A stretch of DNA of 64,000 nucleotides from Euryodendron excelsum (GCA_033060915.1 CM065389.1:17199501-17263500); one strand, 5' to 3'; counted from the stretch's first letter, positions 34,222 to 46,106 are shown. The notes: generated by a model from the letters alone, not told the origin. Numbers and translations are program-made.

Positions 34222-37200
34222 CATCCATTAACAATGATGAACTTAGTTTGCATATTTTTATTCATTTTCTAGTAACATGTTATATTGAAGTTTGAAAACA
34301 TTATGACCTAAAGAAAAAAGAAAAAGAAAAAGAAAAAGGAGATATAAGAATTACATTCTATCTGGACGTATAGAGGTGAGAACAAAAAAAATTAAAATGG
34401 TTTTCTAGGCCTCCATTTTTCTCATTCTCCACTCTAAGTTCTAAAGAGAGTGGATGACTAAACAAAAAGTTTTCAAGGGAGTTAGAAATTCTTACTTATG
34501 CCACAATTGAATGAAAGAATGTAAAACCTTATTATGCCTATCAAAAAAAATGTAAAACCTTATTCTGTAAGATGGTACTTTTTTATTTTCATTTTTCTTT
34601 TCGGGGAGAAGGAACCACACAATTGACTAACGCAACAAAACAAGTGGAGTATCCCATTCAAATGGTTGCGATGGGGAAAAAATATAAAAAGAAGAAAGAG
34701 GAGAAAATGAAAAAATGAAAACTAAAAAGAAAGCATGTGAAAAAGAGAGATTGACATGTGATGGTCTCATTTAAGCAATGACAAAAAGGTAGGAGAAATG
34801 TAAGGGATAGTGGGGCAATTAGAGGGCTTTTTTCGACATGCGTATCTATGGAGATTAAAAAACAAAGATTAGAATATTTGGTGGTCCATAAGAGATCGTA
34901 ATTTTAACAAATTGCGATGTCTAATAATGCTAGCTGTACTCAATTGAATAAGAAGTAAGCAGCATTTGGAAGTTTGGAACCATACAAGTATCATAATGTT
35001 AATTTGCTACTAAAACTTAATCTTCTTTTCTCTTTATGTTCTTATTTGTGAGCCTTTGTTGAGTTTGTTCTTATCTTGCTCACTCTTTTCTAGTACTTAA
35101 GTCTCTATGAATTGCTGAAAAATCTTCTAACACCACTTTCAAATACTGTCAATATTCTTTGCTTTCTAATCGAAGAGAGCTTAATTTCAGGCAAGAATGT
35201 TACAAAACTACCGGTAGTGTATAAAAACTCATCCCTTAAAAAATTAGACCCTTTTCAAGATAATGCTTGAAGTGTTTCCTATGGTTCTTGGTTCCATTAA
35301 GTTTGGGTTTTTGTTTTGTCTTCCCTTGTACAAATCTCAATGTAAAAAATTAACAATGTGGTTGCTGGCCAACTCTATCTCGTTATGAAGTCAATGGACG
35401 GAACACAATTGGTAGGGATAAGTTTTTAGTACGTTCAATGGCCGCTAGATATACACAATACTGACAGGAGAGATATCCACTTTAAATTGTTTTTCTCGCA
35501 TCAAAACAACACTAGCACAAAAATCATGCTGGCCAAGAGTGAATTTACTAGGGAGCGGGTGGGAGCAGCTGCCCCAACTGACCTGCTAATTTTTATAATT
35601 TTTTTATTAAAAAGTTTTATATTTGTTTGACCCTATGTCATAAATATAATGTATTGTTCTTATTAAATTTACTCATACTATATTTGCTACTAGTACTATA
35701 AAACGAACAAAACTATTTGAATTTGCTCGTGTTTGGTTCTTTAAATACTCATTTAAGATCACCTCGTTATGTAAATAGATCAAAATTAAACACATTCTAA
35801 GACCTGAGTAATTTTTGAGCTCGGCTCGATAAGTTTACATGCACTAAAAAAATCAAGTTACTAGTACTCAACTCTATTAGAGCGCATTTGACATTGACTT
35901 GAAAATTAAGCATGTCAAGCTTGAACATATTTTAAAGCTCGTCAAAATTTTTAATTCAAATTTAAACAACTCACTACTCAGCTCAGCTCAACTTATTTAC
36001 AACTCTATTTGCCAACACTGAATTTACTATCCTGTAGCAAAAAAATGTAAGAATTTACTAACACTTGCATTTTTTTTTTCATTTAAACTTCGCTAACCTC
36101 TCATTATTTAGCCAAATAAACAATCCAATGCCATGAAAAAAATGAATGGTTAATTAAAAAATGATTTTGTGAATGATTCCATGTAAGTTTTGCTCCCACT
36201 AAACAAAAATACTACATCTGCCCCAGACACCATTTTTTTTTGTTTTAATGGAAATGCCTTCATTCATATGTAGAATGTGGATCTCAAATTTGTTGCCTTC
36301 TTGACAAACTCCTTTGTTTCTACAATTGTTGTTGACCTTTGCGGATGTTTTTCTTTCGGTGCTTCCTACGCGACATGCCTAAGCTCGAACCTTCTTTTGA
36401 TTTTATTAGATCTTCCAAGTGTAACGTCAGCTATTACATCATTGATTATGGTGTCTCTAGCTAATCAATTATTATGCATCCTTAAGGATTGTCTTACATC
36501 AACTGGGGATCTTTATTTATCAAGCGTATCTATTTAGATTGAAAAAAATATTGGAATTTTTGTGGCCCATAAGAGATTGTAATTATAACAAATCGCGGTG
36601 TATAATAATTAACGCTAGCTGTAATCAACTATTGAATAAAAAGTAAAAGCAAGCATTTGGAACTATATATATCTATATATGTAAGGGGCTCACGTTTTGC
36701 AACTAAAACTTTGTTTCTTTTCATGTACTGATTTGTCCATGCGCTTCTCTCTTTACTACTTTTTTGTATCCCATTTTTGAAACAGACTGTAATTTTGTTT
36801 TGATTCCTTGTGCCTTAACACGTACATCCCACATGCATGCAGACCTAACTTTCACTTTTTTCTTTTGGTTATGCGATTAGGGTGTTCAGACTGCACGTAC
36901 CTCTTCTCTCTAATTTAATTAAAGATAGGTTATTTACGTCAAGATTAAAAAATTCACGATTGATAAATCTCTCGTGATTTTGTGATTCCAAAGGATTGTC
37001 AAGTTTTGAATTTAGGACGCCTAAGTTTTCAACTCGTTTTTATTTTCACTAAGCTATCTCTCAGAGTTCAGACCTAACTTCTCATGCACACACTTTGTCC
37101 ATGCACAACGTGCTAGCTAAAAAGTAGATTGCATCATTATAGGGCGTGTGGAGTTAACCTATTCTGCTTTGTTTGGATCTTGAATTTTTTAAAAAAAAAT

Positions 37201-37351
37201 AATTAAAAAATTACTATATATACCACGTATGTGTGTGTATTTGCCGAAACAAATCCTATGAAATAAATCATAAGGATTGTGTATTTCTCTTACATTCTAC
37301 GTTCCCGAAACGGATCCTATCAAATATTTCACATTTTCTATGATTATCTAT
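33650..37351. other. AT-rich intergenic DNA, no gene supported
   Basis: About 3.7 kb with no recognisable gene. It holds TA microsatellites (33,820 and 33,985), a CT microsatellite (34,191-34,220) and A-rich runs. A similar stretch occurs at 34,840-34,970 and 36,520-36,670 (shared GCGTATCTAT, AAGAGAT and GCTAGCTGTA landmarks), suggesting an old duplicated repeat. The frame at 36,277-36,537 is hydrophobic and Ser/Leu-rich but has no known domain. Confidence 0.4.
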
Positions 37352-37789
37352 GGGCTTGTTTGGAAACAGCTTATTTTGTTTGCTTTTTTAGCTTTTTGTT
37401 TAAAATAAGCACTTGGTATTTGGTAGCAAGCTTTTTTAGCTTTTATTAAGTTAGCTTTTTTTTCTTTTTTAGGCTAATAAGCAAAGCAAAAAACAAAAAT
37501 TTTGAAGCTTTTTTTTTGCTTATTCTACTGTAATGGAAATTTTGCAAGTTTTAAATAATTAATATACTACCATAATTAATGTTAAAATTTTGTTTAGCTT
37601 TACAGAATATCACGAATATAGAATCTAATTTATTTATAGCATTTTTATCTAAAAAAGCCACCAAAAAAAAAAACTTTAAACTAGTACCAAACACCTCAAC
37701 CAAACTTTTTTTTTATGTCAACTTATTTTTTATGTTTTTTTTAAGCAACTTATTTAATCAAAAATGTTGTTCCCAAACGAGCCCTCTAT
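37347..37789. mobile_element. MITE with GGGCTTGTTTGG termini
   Basis: A 433-base element (37,352-37,784) starting GGGCTTGTTTGG and ending CCAAACGAGCCC, imperfect inverted termini, bordered directly by TCTAT on both sides (37,347-37,351 and 37,785-37,789). The interior is AT-rich with T-runs. Such termini are common in plant hAT- or Harbinger-related MITEs; the class is not decided. Confidence 0.7.
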
Positions 37790-39003
37790 TTCAGGTATTC
37801 GGGGAATCCTCCTTAATAGACGAAATATTCCTATTATGTCAATGCCAATTGAATCAATGTTATTAGCTGGTATTTTCAGGAGGTTTAAATTTAACTTGAG
37901 CCCCATACATATTTGGGTATCTATACACAAAATCTATGTGTTGGCCCCTCTAGAGTTCAAGAAATATTACTTTGGCCACTGCTTTCAAATTTTTATTTCT
38001 TTAGTATTGAAATCATTTCCAATATTTTTAAGATGTCACAATTTATGAACTTGATATATGCCCTTCTCAAAGAGTGCTTTTAGTCTTTCACTTCACAGTT
38101 ACATATTGTTATATTTAATTTAGTGATCATTTTTTTTCTCTTAAAGTTATGTATACTCAAGTAATTATTAAAATCGATCTTACATATGCTTTGAATATAT
38201 TAAACTAACATCCAACCCAATAGTTTTAATCACCCATAAGCATAATATGTACTATATTTTGTCAATGTTTTTTTTTTTTTTTTTGGCTAGTAACATATTA
38301 TTAGGTTATTATAAATAACTATACAAACTTGGCAGAGTGTTAATTTTCTATATTCGTAATAAAAAAAATTGAAGTCATCAAAATAGAAACGCTTTTAAAG
38401 CTACAACTATTATTGCTTGCTTAAAATTCTAATGCACTAAAAAACATTCAAGTATACAGAATATACTTTCTTCCAGAAAATTTGACAATTAGGGAAGAAA
38501 TGACAAGGATTTGTTTCCGCTCCCAGGAAAAATGAATCTCTTACTGAGGATCCGATTATGTCCCCTCGCATTGTTGTCATATTACATTTCTTTCTCGGTT
38601 AAAAAAATGAAAAATAAGTATTATGCATGCAAATACTAAGAACTTGAACTATAGCAAATTTTTTGAGGATTAAGCCCAAAAAAAATATTACAGCAACAAC
38701 ATCATACCTTTCTAATGCTTCTCAACTTGAATATATTTATATAATCTTATATTGCACAATATATTCATGAAATCCATCAATACAAAGGAAACATTTTTGT
38801 TTGGTTTCTATGTTTTGAAACCTGCATAATTAAAGGAATGGTAAAATAAACACTTGCAAACATACACAAACGAATATATATGTGAGGTATATGCCCATTT
38901 GTAGTCATATTTATACATTTGAAAGCGTACAAAATATATATATATATATATATATATATTATTTAAGTTCTTCTTTAGTTCAAATTCGGCATTTAATCAT
39001 TAA
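37790..39003. other. AT-rich intergenic stretch
   Basis: No gene is seen. It contains a poly-T run (38,270-38,284) and an AT microsatellite (38,935-38,960). Confidence 0.4.
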
Positions 39004-39632
39004 CTAGGTGTCAACCCGTGCAATACACGAGAGTAAAAGTTGTTCAAATGATAAGTATTTAATTTAAAATTCACAATAATTAATTATACAATCGTATCGT
39101 ATCTTTAAAATATAAATAGATATTGATATATATGTATTTTATTTAATTATAATCACATTTTTAGATATTAAGTTCAAAAAAAATTCTGACAATCTGATAT
39201 TATATATTTATCTTATCTATCTTATAAAACTAATCTTATCTTATATATATATATATTACAAAACTAATATATCGTATCGTACCTCTAAAATGTAAATAGA
39301 TATTGATATATATATATATATATATATGATATTTTATTTAATTATAATCACTTTTAATATAGATATTAAGTTTTGAAAGAGTCTAACAATCTGATATCTG
39401 ATATTATATATATGTATCTTATCTATATTACAAAACTAATCTTATCTTATCTTATATATATATATCTTACAAAACTAATTCAGTGAGTTTAATAAAAGAA
39501 TAAATTTAATAGTTATTTAATCAATTACCCCTGTGACGTGGCATTTTAAAAGTATCTAAATATTTAGAGCGCCACGTAGAAGAGATGCAAAATATAGGGG
39601 CAGACACAACTTTTATATATATATATGATTGA
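39004..39632 (-). mobile_element. Short Helitron-like element with internal tandem duplication
   Basis: On the minus strand it ends with a hairpin-forming CTCGTG-TATTG-CACGGG stretch followed by CTAG and a T, fitting a Helitron 3' end. The candidate 5' end is TCAATCATATATATATAT preceded by A. Inside, a unit of about 180-190 bases is duplicated (about 39,085-39,270 and 39,268-39,475), sharing ATCGTATCGTA and ATAGATATTGATATAT. Confidence 0.6.
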
Positions 39633-39639
39633 TCTTAGT

Positions 39640-39866
39640 ATAAAAATTACATTCCAGTTTCTAACCAAACAATCGAATAATCACTTTTGATAACTACCAA
39701 CACTTTTAGATCATAACATCCAAACGCTAAACTAGTTATGAACATAAAAATCACTACATATCATATTCAATTCTCAATAATTAATTATGCATAAACATAA
39801 GCTATCCCAAACAGCCCGAAATCTTTGCAAAAAACCCAAGCATCTTCAAAAAGTCTGAGAAGTATG
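39640..39866. repeat. Left part of duplicated USP-proximal flank
   Basis: No gene. 39,780-39,866 matches 47,735-47,815, including CCCGAAATCTTTGC. The homology continues at 41,511 after the solo LTR, so the LTR inserted into this duplicated segment. Confidence 0.6.
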
Positions 39867-39875
39867 TGTTTCGCT

Positions 39876-40301
39876 CCCGCAAGCATAGACGAGGCCACAC
39901 TTGGGCCAAGGGGCCATGAACCCCCTAATGTTTAGATAGCCCACTATAATTAGTATGAATCTAGGTCCAAATTATTTTAAACAATAGAGTGGCCCGCTAA
40001 TGTTAAAAAGAACCTATTTTGTTTGGTATAGAATCAAGCCCAAAAAATTAAATAAAATAAAGTGGCCCTTTTCATGTACAATTTGTATTGTAGTCCATTT
40101 TTATTTGCTATGTGGCCTGATTTTTATTTGTTGTTCAAGGCCTATGATTATCCAAGCCCAATTAATTTAGGTGTAAGGCACAATATAGTGAAAAACATAA
40201 TTCTCCTTTTTGTCAGGAGTCTCTAGACCAACGCTATCAATGATTTCCATTTAATCTTGGCCCCCCTAAAATTAATTCTTGGCTTTGTCCATGCCCGTAA
40301 G
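39876..40301. mobile_element. Small hAT-like element nested in the solo LTR
   Basis: A 410-base insert (39,884-40,293) whose ends are imperfect inverted repeats, CATAGACGAGGCCA on the left and, read inversely, CATGGACAAAGCCA on the right. The 8-base flanks CCCGCAAG (39,876-39,883) and CCCGTAAG (40,294-40,301) differ by one C to T change, fitting hAT insertion. It has no coding capacity. Confidence 0.75.
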
Positions 40302-41318
40302 TATGCGGTTTCGAAATAGTTTAATCCGAGAGATATCAAATATCGTATTCTTCTTTGAGAATCAGGGTCCAATATAGACCACGGCACAACTCGCTTAGAC
40401 TACTCTCAAGTTGCTTATAACAACTAAAAAGCTTCTATAAAAAGTTAGACCAAAAATAATTTGAGTTTGGAAAATGGTTTGAGCAAAGTAATTGAACAAT
40501 TAAAATGGAAATTGATCTTAGTTGTAAAAGGATTGGATCCAATTGGTCCAATCACCGAATTCTTCCAAGGAAATCTAAGCGGTTGATAACTCAAATTGAA
40601 CCCAAACAATCAAGAGGATTCAATTCGGAGTATTTAGCTTTTGATAAACAAGCATTCTATGACAATTGACATTAGATTTGAGGTCTAATTAATAATCTTA
40701 AATCAATACCATCGAATTGGATTATTTCATCCCACAATTGCTAAATTATAGCTTTAAATCCCCAAACATAGTCAATAAGCTAAGTATTCTAAGGTATCCA
40801 ATAATTAATTGCCTAGAATTAAGAATCTAGAAAGATATTTCAATGAATTCATAAGATACCTCCATAGAAACCTTGAAATTCTTGAATGATCTTCACAATT
40901 GAACCAAATTAGGGGTTTAGCTACTCATAATCAAGATAAAAATGAAGACTTAAATTGAAATCAACATGAATTTAAACTTGAAATGAGATTACAATTGAAG
41001 TATAAGTCAAATTACAATAGAAAATGCCTAATACAAAGCTCTAAACTATACTAAGATATTGCAGAATTAGTATTAACTACTATATAAAAGCTAGATTCCC
41101 AAATATCCGCTCCAAATTGACTTTACAGGTCAAAAATAAAATAAAGATGCCGTTGACCATGCGCACGGTCATTCGAACTGGCTTCGCACGGTGATTTCAA
41201 GCCTCTATATCTTACACACGACATTGTAGTGCTCAATTCCGACCTCTGAACCTACAAACATATGCGCACGTCACTATTTACAGTGCGCATGGTGGGCAAC
41301 CGTGTGCACACTATTGTT

Positions 41319-41334
41319 GACCGTGCGCACGGTC
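41319..41334. promoter_or_regulatory. 16-bp perfect palindrome in the solo LTR
   Basis: GACCGTGCGCACGGTC is a perfect dyad. Partial copies of the same half-sites lie at about 41,155-41,200 and 41,275-41,330. It belongs to the CCGTNC/GNACGG palindrome class shared with the other LTRs. Confidence 0.7.
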
Positions 41335-41510
41335 AAATGACCATTTTGCCCCTCGAAGCTCTATTTTGCTCGTTTTAAGCTCTATACCTACCAATCAACC
41401 ACTAGGTAGCATAAGCATCATAATCTAACTAAAATAGGAGAAATACTAAACTACTTAGACTAACTTTAGCTATTTAGGGTCTAATAATTTACACTTTTAG
41501 AGTGTAATCA

Positions 41511-42130
41511 GTATAAGATTCTTCTAAACTTTCTTCTCACATATTCTTATTTTTGAAAAAAAAAAAGTTAACTAAAGGCCACAAATCTAAAATCAATATG
41601 AAGCTAGGCCAACTTGTGACCACTATTCAAGTTGCTTAATAGCAACCCACGTCTCGGCTAAGGTTGACTGGAAAATGAGATAAAGTAGGCAAGTTTTTAA
41701 ACCTTATGAATAAGCATAAAATGACAAAAATAAAAACAAACAATAAGACATTTTTTTCTTACTTTCTTTTTCTTATTTGGGACTCGAGAACGCATGCAAA
41801 GCACTCCTTACCATGCATAGGACATGTAATGGCGGGAGCCTCATGCACTAGGCTGTCCTTTTAAGGTGCTTGCTCCAAGTGAGGGGTTTTTCAACCCATG
41901 CTAGTGGCACTCTCACATCGATTCTTCATGGTTTCATCCAGTGCTCCCACCAAGACACACGCAGCATTCCACAAAATCAGAGTTCATTTATGCATCCAGA
42001 TTCAATGGGATTTCTTTTACACTTTGCCAAGAAAGGAAGGCAAGAAATAACAAATGAAATAACCTAACACTATTCAACCTCACAACTCACAATATGCTCA
42101 TCATTTTCAGAAATTACATTTTGCAACCCA
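41511..42130. repeat. Duplicated USP-proximal flank, paralogue of 47,815-48,320
   Basis: No gene. Matches 47,815-48,320 in order, for example at 41,785-41,815 versus 47,980-48,010, 41,950-41,970 versus 48,130-48,150 and 42,085-42,130 versus 48,265-48,315. It marks the right edge of the expanded copy of the segmental duplication. The frame at 41,870-42,067 falls inside this repeat and is not supported as a gene. Confidence 0.7.
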
Positions 42131-42610
42131 TGTTTTATCACATGTACAATTATTCAAATTCGTTGATACTGTGAATATCTGCTTCTTTCCGCTGTCCTCG
42201 CAGTGGGGGTGGGATCACACTATGGCTCAACTCAACTTCAGGGAGTGTCTGCAGATCACCCACGTCTGTTGGCCTTCCAAGACCCCCTTATGTCCAGCTC
42301 TCTAGCAAGTAGGGATTACTAGGATCACACCTAAGTAAAGTTGCAATCCGCTGCCCCTCCTACCCTATTCCACGAGCAAAAAGGAAAAAAATAGTTGAAG
42401 AGATGCATGATTGTATAAATATCTAATGGGAAGTATTGTATTGTTCTTAAAACAACCAAACATGTATTGGAATAAATAATTTACCCATAAACAATTTCAA
42501 ATATTCCTGATATTTTATTTTTGGTTCGAATCACTGTTTCTAAGAGAAACAATACAATACCCAAATTTAATACCCAAGTGACAACTTCTCAAATAAAAGA
42601 AATGTCTTAA
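42131..42610. repeat. A4-block downstream flank
   Basis: No gene. Homologous to 4,780-5,225 and in part to 1,430-2,260. It includes the probable 3' untranslated region of copy A4. Confidence 0.5.
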
Positions 42611-43077
42611 TTAAGACTTGTTGAGGAGCACCATGTTCTTGAATTCTTTAAAATGAAGCGCCCCATCCGAATTAGTATCATACACATTAATCATGCTCTT
42701 GCGATCTCGGCCACAATGCTTGTTCCATAACCCTAAATGGGACAACACGCTCTGAAGCTCCTTGCATGAAATGAAACCATCACCGTTCAAATCGTACACC
42801 TTGAAAGCCTTAGCAAGATCACTCTCCAGGTCGTTATCCTCCTCGTATGCTTTGCTTTGATCACCAATGTTTTGCTTAATGATGGTGTCATAAAAGAAGA
42901 AAAAGTCAAGAAGATCAAGTCTCGTTTGCCTACTAATGCCTCGAGCTTATCTAGGCTAGCTTGAACCCCGATTTTCTCAAGAAGGCATTTGGGCTCGTTG
43001 AGGCTCACGAACCCATCACCATTTTGGTTAAGCTTTTCGAAGATCCGGTGCAAGTTACTAGTACTAAGAGGAGACAT
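42611..43077 (-). pseudogene. CML44-like calmodulin-like gene, frameshifted copy A4
   Basis: The start (43,077) and EF-hand 1 (loop D/N-Q-N-G-D-G, where the first ligand Asp is Asn) are in one frame. EF-hand 3 (D-L-N-G-D-G) and EF-hand 4 (D-T-N-S-D-G) are in another. The two are separated by loss of one A in a short A run at about 42,925-42,928: copy A2 has four A where A4 has three. Nothing else interrupts the coding homology. The lesion differs from those in A1 and A2. Confirming it in reads would exclude a sequencing error. Confidence 0.8.
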
Positions 43078-45059
43078 GTTGGTGCAGAGAAGTCAAAGAA
43101 CACAAGCAATATGTTTTTGGTTGTTGTACTGCATATTCTACATTGAAACTGGAAAAGGGTATATACAGAGAGAGAAAGAGGGAATCTATGTTGTCCTTGC
43201 ATATGCTTGAAGTAACAAAATGACAAATACAGAATATAATTGTGGTTGAGGTTTATGTCATTGCATGGTCTAGTACTTAGTCTCTCAAAATAAACAACCA
43301 AACACTGTTCAGATATTCAAGCAAAAAATTCAGTTGAGTAGCACATACAATTGATGTGGGCCACATCAGGTTTTTTTTTTTTTTTTTTTTTTGTCTTTTG
43401 ATCTTTACAATCACAATAAACAGCCAATTTCAAATTCGTGGAGACAATTAGTTTTGCACGACTAAGCAAAAAATAATCATAATAATAATTGCTTCTGGAC
43501 AGTACTCTTTGGATTAATGTGTGATCTGATTCTTATGCTTCTATTAATTTTCCTTTTTTCCCACTACTAGCAACCATTTCCAAGTATCATGGAAGACTAC
43601 TGTAATTTTTTCCTACTGTTTTTCTTATTTTTATTGGAAATTATTAGTATTAGATTTTGACCAGACTTATGACCCAGCTAACCATCATTTTCATCTCAGA
43701 AATTAGAAAATTCAAGTCCTCTCTGAACCTTCTCTTGTAGGAAACATCAAGGACAAGGTGCATAGAGTTTACCCACATAACAATTAACTTTAACAATGAT
43801 TTCCACAACTACTTGGTGATTTTGATGGTAGTCAGACATATATAAACTCAGAAAATTACAAATGAGGAGTCTTGTAAAATTGGTTGAAAATTAACTTATT
43901 TTGAAGCTAAGCCATCAACTTCAAGATATTGCAACTGTCAATGCAGCCTCATCCAACTTGTTAGAAACCGTGTCTAACATAATTCAGGACAAATCACCTA
44001 GAAAAATTAACTTTACTCCAACCCCTCGTTTATTCCATCCAATAATATTGGGCTATAAAGTTCTTTGCAATGGGAATTTTCTCATAAGATTCACCTTACT
44101 TTTTAGTACAATCCAATATTTAAATACATATTATTGATTATTTTCTTGTACTAACTTTCAGAATAGCTTTGCATTTTACATTACAATGTCTGAGTTGAAT
44201 GTATTATCAACATGTCAGTCTAATGGTAAGAGGTAAGCAAGGCATTACTTTAGAGGATTCCAGTTAGATAGTGCCACTATTGTAACTTAATGACATGGTT
44301 ACAGAACTTCTCTCAAAATGTATGGTCTAAATGATAATCTAAAGCATTTTCCTCCAAAGGAATACACATTTTTAGTATTTAATTCTAGAATATTTCTAGT
44401 CTGGACTCAGTGATACATAAGCCTGACCAGAAATTCCTGACCAAAAATATGTCCAACATATAAATCTCTATCTCTAAGCGTACGTTGATATGCACCAAAA
44501 CTGGACCTGCCTTTTATCCCCAGAACCTGAAAAAGAAAAAAGACAAGGTCTGCAATGGCCAGAATTATTAGAAGTCTTCTCATTGCATAGTCTATTACTC
44601 TTAAAGTCACTGACCAACCATCCTTGCATAGTTTTCAACCATAAGACATGTTAATTGCATTAACTTTTAAGTTAGTCTTGTTTATAAAATGAGCCAATCT
44701 CAAAAGGAACTTCTAGCTAGTTGAAAACTTGTGCGCCTCAATTAGCTTAGTTAACTCTACAATGCAGCTTCTGCCTATGCATAGAGGCTCATATATATGT
44801 CGTTGGTAGGGTGTTTATATTATGTGTCTATTTTGGTTGACGTATATGTATAGATTTTGGTGTTCAACTATAGGTGTATTTACTTTTTTTGTTTCTGATT
44901 TTCTCAATAATGAAGTTCTCATTCCTTGGAGAGAAAAAAAAAAAAAAAAAGTACCTTTCATGGCCTCTTGACTCTGAAGTTCTAAGAAAAAACAGCCTAG
45001 AAAAATATATAAAGGTCTAAGCAAAACACATAATTTTCGGTTGTGTGAAACACTTAATT
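43078..45059. repeat. A4-block upstream flank, paralogue of 5,686-7,926
   Basis: No gene. Collinear with 5,686-7,926. A minus-strand TATA-like motif lies at 43,158-43,165. The right end (about 45,050-45,075) is the empty-site counterpart of the hAT insertion at 7,927/22,860. Confidence 0.6.
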
Positions 45060-45556
45060 ACCCTATGAGTTAATTTATATTGGTCTCAAAGCAATCAAAT
45101 AGTCATTGAAAATACTACTACTTGTGTTTTTCTGTCAAATAAAGATGAAAAGAAACACAATTAAAGAAACAAAAACAAAAAGAAAACAAGAAGTCATCCA
45201 ACTCCTGAATGACATAGTTCTCTTTAAAAATAAAAATAAAAAAACAAACAGAGAAACAAATCAAATCATGCAGGTTGCACAAAAACAATAAACTTCTACA
45301 ACATCGAAGTAGACACTCAAGAGGGAGATATATATAGCCGTAAATAACCTTGGAATATTCTTGTAATTGTCTTTTAGTTCTTGCTAGAAAGGCAATCCCG
45401 AATAAAATAATACAGTATGTATTAAGAATTACAACAGTTAGACAAATTATTCTAGATTTGTTACATCGAATACAAATTCTAGCCGGCTAACCCATTCAAC
45501 ATAACATTTCAGTAGCAATGTGAAACTTTCTGCCAAAGCAACGTCTTAAGAACTGC
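45060..45556. repeat. B5 downstream flank, paralogue of 22,861-23,366
   Basis: No gene. It includes the probable 3' untranslated region of copy B5. The short Lys-rich frame on the plus strand (45,106-45,291) is A-rich flank sequence, not a gene. Confidence 0.55.
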
Positions 45557-46024
45557 CTAAGGATTTGTAAGCAACATCATGTTCTTGAATTCCTCAAAAT
45601 CAAGCTCCCCGTCCGAATTTATATCATACGCATTAATCATGCTCATACAATCTTGGCCACAATGCTCGTTCCATAACCCTAATCGAGACAAAACGCTCTG
45701 AAGCTCTTCACACGAAATGAAACCGTCACCGTTCAAATCGTACACCTTGAAAGCCTTAGCACGATCACTCTCCAAGTCGTTATCCTCCTCAATTGTTCTG
45801 CTTCGATCACCAAGGTTTTGCTTAATGATGGTGTCATAAAAGCACAAAAAGTCAAGAAGGTCGAGGCTTGCTTTGCCCACAAATGACTCGAGCTCATCTA
45901 CACTCGTTTGAACTCCGATTCTCTCGAGGAGCCATTTGAGCTCGTCAAGGCTCACGAGGCCATCGCCGTTCTTGTCTAGCTTCTCGAAAATCCGGTGCAA
46001 GTCATTGGTGTTGAGGGGAGACAT
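45557..46024 (-). CDS. CML44: CML44-like calmodulin-like calcium sensor, intact copy B5
   Basis: A single-exon gene for 155 residues, full length for the family. Canonical EF-hand loops are at residues 17-28 (D-K-N-G-D-G), 96-107 (D-L-N-G-D-G) and 134-145 (D-I-N-S-D-G), with a degenerate second EF-hand region around residues 54-65. It would bind calcium in cytosol or nucleus and relay calcium signals to targets; no enzymatic domain is present. The start MSPLNTNDLH is shared with all copies. A TATA box lies about 85-90 bases upstream. Unlike copy B3, its upstream region has a 490-base tandem-repeat insertion starting about 70 bases beyond the TATA box, which could change expression. The symbol is by family resemblance. 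Confidence 0.9.
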   Translation of the reverse strand: MSPLNTNDLHRIFEKLDKNGDGLVSLDELKWLLERIGVQTSVDELESFVGKASLDLLDFLCFYDTIIKQNLGDRSRTIEEDNDLESDRAKAFKVYDLNGDGFISCEELQSVLSRLGLWNEHCGQDCMSMINAYDINSDGELDFEEFKNMMLLTNP

Positions 46025-46106
46025 GGTGGTGCAAAGTTATCAAAGAAGATGGGCAATATGTTTTGTATTGTTGTACTTGTGAATTCTAGATAGATGTAAA
46101 CTAAGG

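Larger units (their letters stand above)
39862..41515 (-). mobile_element. Solo LTR of an Athila-like retrotransposon
   Basis: A single LTR (39,867-41,510) starting TGTTTCGC and ending GTGTAATCA, flanked by GTATG (39,862-39,866) and GTATA (41,511-41,515). The undisturbed paralogous site at 47,805-47,830 reads straight through GTATA. Without the nested 410-base hAT-like element it is about 1.2 kb, the size of the other LTRs here. Its U3 region (41,150-41,345) carries CCGTGCGCACGG-type palindromes. A lone LTR usually arises by recombination between the two LTRs of a full element. Confidence 0.8.

Noticed and set aside
36277..36537. 86-codon hydrophobic frame, considered as a membrane protein
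   Set aside because: Ser/Leu-rich by chance in AT-rich DNA, no homology recognised, and it lies within a probable old repeat.
41870..42067. 65-codon frame on the plus strand
   Set aside because: The paralogous sequence at 48,060-48,260 does not keep the frame open, so it is non-coding flank.
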